From Pteria penguin (Eukaryota; Mollusca; Bivalvia; Pterioida; Pteriidae): a stretch of 64,000 nucleotides of DNA. The DNA lies in NCBI GenBank assembly GCA_035048485.1, contig CM068583.1, positions 47,559,790-47,623,789 of the forward strand, given 5' to 3'. Both the position numbers and the translations under genes were made by a program. The stretch's first letter is position 1, and each line of letters begins with the position of its first letter. Positions 50,601 to 62,600 of this stretch are shown piece after piece. Under the pieces are notes generated by a model. That model was not told the DNA's origin. It saw nothing but the letters and a program-made list of their open reading frames with translations, and made no database searches.

Positions 50601-53600
50601 TCTCAGCAAACTACATTAGTTGTGCATAATATCATATAATACATTCAATTTCAATTTTCAGATTCTTTGGTTTTATTGAGTAAAATACTTGTATATTACC
50701 TATATAAACTTTAAGACATTGTGATACATATAGCTTACCCATTATCATTGATCTCCTGATTGTGGTAATATTGTATATTGTTTTTTGACATACAATAACA
50801 ATTCAATATATGTATAAACCTGAATAATTTTCATGGCTACATGTGTTTTGCCACTCCCTGTAGGTGCTACTATAATACAGTTTTTGTCCTCTAAAGCAGG
50901 GGCGGCTAACTCCTCTTGGTAACTTCGAAGGTTAAGTTCTTCTGACACATCTGGTTCATCATCTGAGCTCTCAGGGTCTCTGTTTTGACTGTTATTGTCA
51001 TAATTAGACTCCACCATCTGTGGTACTAAAACCATAATATTTCATGCATGATATTATTAAAACTCATATACATATCTCATGAAGAGTAAATATTTCCATT
51101 AAATGGCTGGAAATGATTTCTTTTGAGATGAAAAATTTTATTTTTGTTTTTTTTGTATGTTTGGATTTTAATATATTTCAGATAAAGGTTTTACAGACAA
51201 ATGTAGACAATGCAAAATGTGGTACTCTAGTTAAGTAACAATTGTCTTTTCAATTGACCATTCAGTCAGTACCACAATTGCACCCACTGTCTCTCTAAGC
51301 TTTACTGTGCAAACTACGAGGGCTGATTGATATGTTGTGAGCCTTGTATTGACAGGGGTTTGCAGGGATTTCCTTTTCTCATCCATACTATTTCCTGACT
51401 ATTTAAGGCTGTGTACCCGAAGACTGGTGTCTTTTGGTCAGTTTATATCAGTGAGGTAGCACTGTAAGTAAACAAAGCAAGTGACTTTTGCAAAATGGAC
51501 AAAATCAGTGAAAGAATAGTGATCCAATATTTGCATAAGAAAAGATATCCATACTGATATGGTAGCAATGCTAGGGAATGATGTCCCTTCATATGCTACA
51601 ATAAAAAGATGGGTGGCAGAATTTAAGTGCGACAGGAAGAGCCTTGAGTATGACCCTCATCCTTAAAGGCCTGTCACTATTGCAACCCCAGAAATGGTCA
51701 ATAAAGTCCATGATATTGTTATGACTAATAGGTGAGTTACATGAAAGATATATAACCAGTACAGTTTTCATTTCCCAAGAAAGAGTACATTCCATTCTGA
51801 CAGAGGATCTTGTAATGAGAAAGCTGTCAGCCCGTTGGGTACCAAGACTTAAAATTCTCACAGTTAATCAGAAGCACACCAGACGCACTTTGTTGCGTGC
51901 TAATCTGAACCTTTTAGAGGTAGATCTTCCTAACTTTCTTTGGAGATGTGTTGCTAAAAATGAATTGTGGGTCTATCGTTTCACCCCAGAGGCCAAACAA
52001 CAGTCTAAACAATGGGAACACCCTGGTTCAGCCCCACCAAATAATGCAAAAATTGTTCCATCAGCTGGAAAGTGTATGGCCTTGGTTTCTGTGATGTTGA
52101 TAGTATTCTGATAGAAGATTATCTCTAAAAGGGACAAACAATCAAAGGCACATACTATGCATCACTTTTGAGGCAGTTATGGGAAAATATTAAACTCAAG
52201 CGACACGGAAAACTCGGTAAAAGTGTGTTCTTCCACTAGGACAATGCCCCTGTTCACAAGTCTGTCATTGTCATGGCTGCCATTAACGATTGAGGCTTTA
52301 AATTGATTGAGCATCTGCCTTATTCGCTTGATCTCACTCCATCAGACTTTCACCTATTTTCAAAACTGAAAACGGCCATTTCTGGTACCCAAATGCAATA
52401 TGCCCACCAAATTTCAAACCTTAACATATGAGGCATATAACATATCAATCAGCCCTCATACCTGCTTGTACACACGTATGTCCACAACTTCAGAGTACTA
52501 ATACACAGTATACCTGTACTGGGCTATATATGCCATCTACCTGTACTTTGCTGTGTCCATATTCTTGCACTCTGTCTTCTAGCACTCATCAATGCACATT
52601 TTGTATTTGTAATTGCATGTACCTCAATGCCTAATGCCTACTTTAGCTTTCTTGCACCAGTTGCCATTTCTTAATTACCAATCTATGCCCATTGTTTACC
52701 TGTACTTACCTGTGCCCAGGATATTGGGAGTGTTAGTTGCAGATTCCACTTCTCGATCCAAACTCTCCATGAGTTTGTTTACATTCATCGAGCATAAACC
52801 ATCCATTGAATTCATCCTTTTCATCTCCTTATCATCATCTGTCACACTCTTTAGTATTAGTTTCCCACGACCTATATATCGTTGTTTGGGATCTCTCTCA
52901 TTTACTCCAGCCATATTACAGGAGTTCCACTCCCTCTGAGCTGCTTCTTTAACTCTGGTGATTTCATCCTCGTCTTCTGTACCTATTAGCCCCTCTGATA
53001 AGCTTGCAGTAGCCAAGTCAAGTTCATCAGGAAAGGGAGGAGCAGGACTTAAATCATTGATTGACACTTGGGCTCCACCTCTTCCTAATCATATGAACAC
53101 AAATATGATCATTTTTAAATGTCAAAGCAGTGATTATATTTTGCAGAATCAGCAATGAATTTTTGTACATTTACTGACATTTATTTAATTATATATTTTT
53201 TCACTGATAAAAAGTTATTTACAACACATCAATTTTAGATAAAGCTCACCTGATAAATAGTCTTCACGGATAGATTGTGAACTACTCTTTTCAAGTGAAA
53301 AATCTTCCCCAGACTCAGTACTAAAATCTCCATCTTGGTGTTTTTGTCTTTCGAGATCTTGAAAAAGTGTAATAATTATTAAAAACAAGAGGCCCAAGTG
53401 GGCCTATATCGCTCACCTGAGTACCTATATTATCAGTCATGCATGAAGGAAAAATTCATTTATTTTTGCATTAATGTGACCAAGTCAACACAGATGTTGA
53501 AAATATGTCAAATTTTATTTCAGGCTAGAATAAAAAACAACACTTTTTTGCACATCCATTCAGGTGATTTTGATATTAAGCATTTCCTTTGTCTCTGCAA

Positions 53601-56600
53601 GAAGTCATTCAGGGCAACAAGTTAGTCATTTTCTTTAGGTGGGGCCTTTTGTTGACTGATTTCAAGTCTGGGTCATGAACAACAATTGTTTCAAATATTG
53701 TCCAGATCTAACTTAAAATTGCCTAATTTCATATGTTGAGTGTTGAGAAACATCTAAAAACTTTTTTAGATGTGTAAAGAAATGAAAAAAAAAATTGGAC
53801 CACAGCTGGATTTGAACCGCTACTCTCCATATTTCAATTACCAAGTGGTATATGTACTATTGTGAGAACTGCTTTTTAGACATGGTGGCATTATCTGTTA
53901 ACCAATTTGGATGAAATTTACCAAATTGATAGAGGACTTTTAGTACTTCATGTATTCCATGTTTCATTAAAATCTTTCATGTGGTATAACAGCAGAAGTG
54001 AAAAATGTGATTGAATTGTTCCTATACACCCTCATTTGGAAGTCTTAAAAAATTCATAGAAAATCCAAAAATTGCAATATTGACAAAATTCTTTCAAAGT
54101 AACAATCCTTACCATAATTATGATCACAATAGTCCATAAGAAATCATCATTATCAATTAACTAGGAAATAAGACACTTTTTTCTGCATTGAATCACCAAG
54201 TCCAAAGAAATGTCGAAAAAAATTCTAAAATTTGATTTTGGAAGGGAACCAAAATGACAATACATCTTCACTCATCCCTCTAGATCATTTCTATGCATTC
54301 TGTTTGTCTCTGTATACAGCCCGTATGAAAAAGAATATTGTTAAACGAGGGAACTCTTTTGTGACCTACTCTTGACTATGGTGGCGCCACCTGTAAAGAG
54401 GTCTGGACGAAAACAACAGAATTTGAAGAGGATCATAAGTGACTTATTTCTACCAAGATTTATTAAAATCCTTCAAACAGTTTTGTAGAAAAAGTTGAAA
54501 ATGTGAAAAATGGCCAACCCCCCCCCCCCCCTTTTTTTTTTTGGAAGTCTTAAACGTAAAATTCCTAATTTCATATGTTGAGTGTTGAGAAACATCTAAA
54601 AACTTATTTAGATGTGTAAAAAAAAAAAAAACATTTTTTTGACCACAGCTGGATTTGAACCGCTACTCTCCATATTTCAATTACCTAGTGGTATATGTAC
54701 CATTGTGAGACCTACTTTTAGACATGGTGGCATTATCTGTTAACCAATTTGGATGATCCGCACAAAAAACAAAACCTTTGATAAGGACTATGAGTACTTG
54801 CATCCTACCCAGTTTTATCACAATCCTTCAAGTTGTTCTGTAGATCAAGTTGAAGATATGAAAAATTGTCGCCCCCCCTTTTCTTGGAAGTCTTAAAAAA
54901 TTCATAAAAAATTCAAAAATCGAGATATTGAAAAAATTCCTTCACACCAGCATTCCTTACCATAGAAATGATTAAATGAAACCAAATGAATACATCAATG
55001 TTTACTAAAAGAAAATAATAACTCTTTAATGCATTAAAATAACAAAGTCCAAAATAAAAATGAAAAAACGTCAAAAATTTGATTTCGGAATGGAACCAAA
55101 AATAACAACACTTCTTCACACATCCCTCTAGATCATTCCTATGCATTCGGTTAGTCTCTGTATGCCCCCGGTCTGAAGAAGAAGTTTGTCAAAGTAGGGT
55201 ACCCTCTTTGACCTACTTTTGCCTGTGGTGGCGCCACCTATTGATGGATCCTGACAAAGATGACCACATTTGTCGGGGACCTTGAGTACTTGATGCATGC
55301 CAAGTTTCATTGAATTCCAGCAAGTGGTTCTGAAGAAAAAGTTCAAACTGTGAAATGTTTACACCAATTGTCCCACCCCCCTTTTTCTTGAAAGTCTTAG
55401 AAAATTCATAAAAAATCCAAAAAATGAAATATTGAAAAAATTTCTTCGCAGTAGTATTTCTCATCATAAAAATGATCAAATTAAACCAAATTAATGCATC
55501 AATGTTTACTAAAAGACAAAAATACTTCTTTTCTGCATTAAAATTACAAAGTCCAAAAAAACGTAAAAAAAACATCAAAAATTATTTATCGGATTTCAAC
55601 GATATGAACAAACTTTAGACATACATCCTTCTAGATCACTCAGATGCCATTAGTTTTATAGTCCATACACTGGTTCTGGAGAAGAAGATTTTCAAAGAGG
55701 GGTACCCTCTGAGATCTATTTTTAGCAATGGTGGTGCCACCTATTGAGGGATTTATATGAAATGAACAAACTTGGTAGAGGACCCCTAGTACTTCATCCA
55801 CACCAAGTTTCATGCAAATCCTTTAAGCGGTTCTGAAGAAGAAGTTGAAAATGTGAAAAGTTTACGGACGGACGACGGACGAAGAGTGATGCCAATAGCT
55901 CACTTGAGCCTTTGGCTCAGGTGAGCTAACTAGGAAATGACACTCATTTAATAGTACTCTTTCAAATGCCATGTCCAAAATCACCAGTATGTACCCCTTT
56001 TAAATTCAATAACGGTACTCTTGTAAAAATTGTAACAAGTGACCCAAATGGGTCTATATCGCTCACTTGAGCACATGTGAAATTTAGAAAGTATTACAAT
56101 GTTTTCTTACAAAAGTCTCCTTGTTCAAAAATTATCTCATAATTGTACCAAAAACAACACTACAATTTCCTATAACACACTAAAACATTTCTAAAATCAA
56201 AGAAAACACCTAAAAATGTACAAAGACAAGTGAAACACTCAAACACAAGTCATCAACAAAGCTGGCTTGAATGGGATGACTTTTAAAATGCTGCAACTAT
56301 CATATGTGAATTGTCAACTTGACAAAATTAAAATTGAAAGGGATCCCAGATTCAGGGATTCTAGATAGAGTATTAAGTTTTAATGAACATAATATATTAT
56401 AGCAAAATGACAGAAATGGTCAAATTTCAAGTTTAAAGCCTCTACATCAAGGGTGCAAAATCAACTGTCATATTGATTCTATATATTGAAAAATATGAAA
56501 GCCCCATACCTCTCAGTACAAGTGATATAGCTCAGGTTTAAACTTTTTGAAAAGTAGGTCAAAGTCCAAGGTCAAGGTTACATGATCAACTACCATGAAA

Positions 56601-59600
56601 TTTTTGATATTAATGAATCTATATGTGAAATATAAAAGCCTTATCTCTTACGGTACACAATTTTTCAACTTCTAAAATTTGTGATCCTAATCCATTTGTT
56701 CTTGATGTGGGCAAGTTTTATGTTGGCAATGAACCTTATAATTATATGAGTAAAAAAGTAAATAAAATATAAAAAATCACAATTAATGTGTGTGGCCCGT
56801 GTAAGTTGACATCACTGTAGTTGTAGTATTCCATATCAAAAAGAAGAAGTGGAAACCATGAGAAACTGGATGTTAGACAATTAAATGCTATGTCACTTAA
56901 TGCTTACCTGAGCCCTTGGCTCAATAGACTATATTTCCAAGTTTTATGCAAACTACGAACATTGCATACTTTGGCGTCATTTTATTTGTGACGTAATAAT
57001 CTTATCTTTGGATACATAACGTCAGTGCTTCTTAACCAAGTATGCTATCACAATCAGTTGTCCGTAGCCTGACTTGTAAAATCTAGGTATTTAACAGTCC
57101 TTTCTGGTTACTTGAAAATGGCCTTTTGAGCTAGAAGTTTAAAATACAATTAGTATATAGTTTCTAATGGTATGTAATGTATGAAATTAAACTGGAATTA
57201 ATTTTCTGTAAAGCTGTTAATTCTCTGAAAAGAACAATTATCTTTTTTTTTTTCTTTTGTAATAAAATATTTTTATCCAAATTAATTTATTTCCACATTC
57301 TCTAAAGATGTGTGCATGGTAAAACAAAGTTTACTAGTACTCAACTTATATTATATATCATGGATAAGGAAGACAACTCTTGTTTGAAATATATTTCGTA
57401 GCAGCAGTGCAATACATGTTTATTTATTCATACCCCAGTTTTGCATGCTAATCTCTAAAGTCTTAAAAATGAATTAAGTTACTGGAAATCACTCCAAGTC
57501 TCAAAGAACATTAAATTAGCAATTTCAATTTTTTCAAAATTTAAAGGAAGTTTCTACCTAGCTGCAGATCTTTATGTATGATATTTCAGTTATCATTAGG
57601 ACTTCAGTTGAGAATTGAAAAAGAAATCAAAATTAAACAATTTATGCAGAATTCTAATGATGTATCATACAAATATCCCTGAATCATGAATATTTGCTGA
57701 ATTGTGAAACTATTTACACAAGTTATATAATACTTACTGGTGATGTGATCGGGGTCAATAATTTCTACAAGATGCTGATAATTTGTCTCACACAATATAT
57801 ATAATACTTACTGGTGATGTGATCGGGATCAATAATTATAATACAAGATGTTAATAATTTGTCTCACATAATATATATAAGACTTACTGGTGATGTGATC
57901 GGGATCAATACTTTCTACGAGATGTTGATAATTTGTCTCACATAATAGATATAATACTTACTGGTGATGTGGTCGGGATCAATAATTATAATACAAGATG
58001 TTAATAATTTGTCTCACATAATATATATAAGACTTACTGGTGATGTGATCGGGATCAATACTTTCTACAAGATGTTGATAATTTGTCTCACATAATAGAT
58101 ATAATACTTACTGGTGATGTGGTCGGGATCAATAATTTCTACGAGATGTTGATCATTTGTCTCACATGATATATATAATACTTACTTGTGATGTGATCGG
58201 GATCAATAATTTCTACAAGATGCTGATAATTTGTCTCACATAATATGTATAATACTTACTGGTGATGTGATCGGGATCAATAATTTCTACAAGATGTTGA
58301 TAATTTGTCTCACATGATATATATAATACTTACTGGTGATGTGATCGGGATCAATAATTTCTACAAGATGCTGATAATTTGTCTCACATAATATGTATAA
58401 TACTTACTGGTGATGTGATCGGGATCAATAATTTCTACAAGATGTTGATAATTTGATCGGGAACAATAATTTCTACAAGATGTTGATAATTTGTCTCACA
58501 CAATATATATAATACTTACTGGTGATGTGATCGGGATCAATAATTTCTACAAGATGCTGATAATTTGTCTCACATGATATGTATAATACTTACTGGTGAT
58601 GTGATCGGGATCAATAATTTCTACAAGATGCTGATAATTTGTCTCACATAATAGATATAATACTTACTGGTGATGTGGTCGGGATCAATAATTTCTACAA
58701 GATGTTGATAATTTGTCTCACATGATAGATATAATACTTACTGGTGATGTGATCGGGATCAATAATTTCTACAAGATGCTGATAATTTGTCTCACATGAT
58801 AGATATAATACTTACTGGTGATGTCTTCGGGATCAATAATTTCTACAAGATGCTGATAATTTGTCTCACATGATAGATATAATACTTACTGGTGATGTGA
58901 TCGGGATCAATAATTTCTACGAGATGTTGATAATTTGTCTCACATGATAGATATAATACTTACTGGTGATGTGATCGGGATCAATAATTTCTACAAGATG
59001 TTGATAATTTGTCTCACACAATATATATAATACTTACTGGTGATGTGATCGGGATCAATAATTTCTACAAGATGCTGATAATTTGTCTCACATAATAGAT
59101 ATAATACTTACTGGTGATGTGGTCGGGATCAATAATTTCTACAAGATGTTGATAATTTGTCTCACATGATAGATATAATACTTACTGGTGATGTGATCGG
59201 GATCAATAATTTCTACAAGATGCTGATAATTTGTCTCACATGATAGATATAATACTTACTGGTGATGTGATCGGGATCAATAATTTCTACAAGATGCTGA
59301 TAATTTGTCTCACATGATAGATATAATACTTACTGGTGATGTGATCGGGATCAATAATTTCTACGAGATGTTGATAATTTGTCTCACATGATAGATATAA
59401 TACTTACTGGTGATGTGATCGGGATCAATAATTTCTACAAGATGTTGATAATTTGTCTCACACAATATATATAATACTTACTGGTGATGTGATCGGGATC
59501 AATAATTTCTACAAGATGCTGATAATTTGTCTCACACAATATATATAATACTTACTGGTGATGTGATCTGGATCAATAATTTCTACAAGATGCTGATAAT

Positions 59601-62600
59601 TTGTCTCACACAAGTTATATAATACTTACTGTTGATGTGATCGGGATCAATAGTTTCTACAAGTTGCTGATAATTTGTCTCACATAATATATTAAGGAAC
59701 TTCCTCAACCAATTTTCACACTTGCATTGTCCAAGTCTCTCAAACAGCACTAGAGTGGCAGCTATATTTCCCTTGTTACGATTTTCAGCTTCAATTTCTT
59801 GATAATCCTGTTCATTTATGATTCCTTTCTGTTTTATATAAAATAAGATGTCTAGAGGTTTTAAAGTAGTGATGACATCTTCCCCAAATACAGTTAGAAG
59901 ATTATACTGCTGGTTATATACATCTTCATTTATCTCTTCCCCTGACAGTGCCTTCGCAACAAACTTATAGTCTGAAATTACACAGGTATACTTAATGTAT
60001 TTCATATGAAAAACATTTTAATGTTATACAAACTCAACAAACATTAGGGATTAAAAAATAAACTATGATTTTGATATGATACATATAGCAATAAAGGGCC
60101 TCGATCCCTTACTTTTCCATGTGATTGGACATTTACATTTACATTATAACAAATGAATCTCAAAACTAGTTGCTCTTTAAAAATCAATACCTGGCTCTGA
60201 AGATACGTCATATTAGATTTGAAACGACTAGTTGTACCTTAAATATCCTAAAATTACAGCAAATAAATATTTCAAACTGTATATACAATAAATAAATATC
60301 TCAAACAGTATATACAACAAATAAATATCTCAAACAGTATATACAATAAATAAACTTCTCAAACATTATATACAATAAATATCTCAAACAGTATATACAA
60401 TAAATATCTCAAACAGTATATACAATAAATAAATATCTCAAACAGTATATACAATAAATACATATCTCAAACAGTATATACAATAAATAAAACCTTGAAA
60501 CCCATTCATTTAACAATGCTACGAGGCAGGACAACACCATGTTAATTTTGCAAGGTCTTTGTCATAACAATAGTTGAAATGTAAATATGCCAAAACTGTA
60601 ATGAAAGCAACACCATCTTGAAACTTTTGTGACTTTAATTCTCTATATTCCTGAAATACTTTGTTATTTCATAAATCATATGCCTACTGCATCAATTTCA
60701 GTTTAAATTTAAATTTCCTGACCTAAATGTTGTTTGTATTAAAATAAAAATTCTTAGGATTATTTTTGCATTCAAATTCTTTACACTTACATTTATTTCT
60801 CTATATTCTGATCAAAAACTAAAAATTGATGTGTTATAACTATATAAGTAGTCCACAAGGTCAATTTCAATGTCAAAATCAATTTATGCACTCAGACACA
60901 AAATAACACAAAACGTCTGAAAATTACTAAGTAAGAAAAGAGGCTACCTAAAAAACTAAAAAATTTGATTTGGGAATAGCATCAAACATAACAACATTTC
61001 TTAAGACATACATATGTACTTTTACATCAATCTAATTCATTCAGTTTGTCGATCTATACCCTTGGTCTGAAGAAACAAAATATTGACGGACAGACAAACA
61101 GACAGTCAGACAGACAGACGGAGGGAGAGACAGACAGACATTGCTTTGCATCCAGCCAATAAAAAATTAGGAAAGGTTACACTGGATGGACAATGCATGC
61201 GCTATGACATTAGCCTTTATCACCTTTATTTTTAGCTCTGGTCTTCTAAAAAGCACCAAAAACTTGATTTGGTAATGAAATAAAAAAAACAACAATACCA
61301 TCAATATCCCTTCAGTGCCTCTGAGGGAGAAGTTGTAAAATGCAAAGTTAACTGATGATGACAGAGAGAAAAACAGAAATCAACAGATGGAACACTTATA
61401 ATGCATACAGCTATTCTGGAAAAAATTCATAAAATGACTGAAATGTACACATGCCTGCTTTTTTCAATGCTTCCACAAATCTTTCCCATTTATCAGGAAA
61501 TCCTTTTTTCCTATCAAGGATGTTCAAAAGCTGTTTGGTAGCCTTTTGAGTTCCATTTCTATCATGAAGACGTTGAATTAGACTGCGTTCGTCTAAAAGA
61601 AATTTATATATATGTATATATATTTCTTAACGAAAATACAGTATATCCAGTTACTTTAAATCATTTACACCATATTGACCTGGAACTTTTATTTGGATGG
61701 TGATGTCCCTAGACTCTCATCATGTGGCATCTATGTATCTCAGTTGGTTCAATTTGCTAGGGACTGCATTGATGTTTTGGACTTTCATACCAAATATTTA
61801 CAAATTACTATAAAACTTAAAACTCAGGGTTACAGATACCACAAACTTAGAAAAACATTTGGCAAATTCTTTAAAAAAGATCATATTCAGAACTTTTATC
61901 TAAATTTGGGAATATCACTTTTCAACGATACATTTCCAATGGGATTTCCCATTCCAATTCTACAGTGATCTTGTATATAGAAACTTAGGAGGGCAAAGGT
62001 TCAGACAACTTTATTTTATTGGGTTCCAAAATAATAAAACGCCTTCTTCATAGACAATTATGACCCAGAGATCATCAAAAAGACTATAGTCTTGTATGAT
62101 GTTGAAAATGTTTAAAGTTTACAGACGGGCAAATGGACAGATATACATATGGACGGATGACTGATGGACAGCAGGTGATCAGAAACGCTCATATTCTTGA
62201 GCTTTAAGCTCAAGTGAACTAATAACTAGAAAAAAAAGTAAGTATGCTCTTTTTCACAACACATATGTAAAGCTTAATAATGCCTAGATCATCCTACAAA
62301 CAAGATCAGGTGACCACAGTTATAATACACCTTTCATGTGAACTGCGCAGCTGTATAACATTTGATGGCAAACTGTTTAACATTCTCTCCTCATTAACAC
62401 ATCATAATGTAATCTGATGTCATTCGGATCTGATTGATTTGGCGATAATGTTTATATCACTTTGCCATCCCATATTATAGCTCTACTGTTTTTATGAAAA
62501 GGTATTTAACCAACCTTGCAAGCTCAAGTTTGTCACCCATCTAGCACTGTGTAAAAGTTACTAGTCCTGGGATATTAGCAGGCTACCACTTAGTTACAAC

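Noticed and set aside
53795..53880. Genuine tRNA gene on -
   Set aside because: Only a box-B-like stretch is convincing, and it is repeated inside a dispersed element.
57716..59629. Each 74-bp unit as a cassette exon
   Set aside because: Units have strong donors but no pyrimidine-rich acceptor; 74 bases also shifts frame. A donor array fits better than an exon array.
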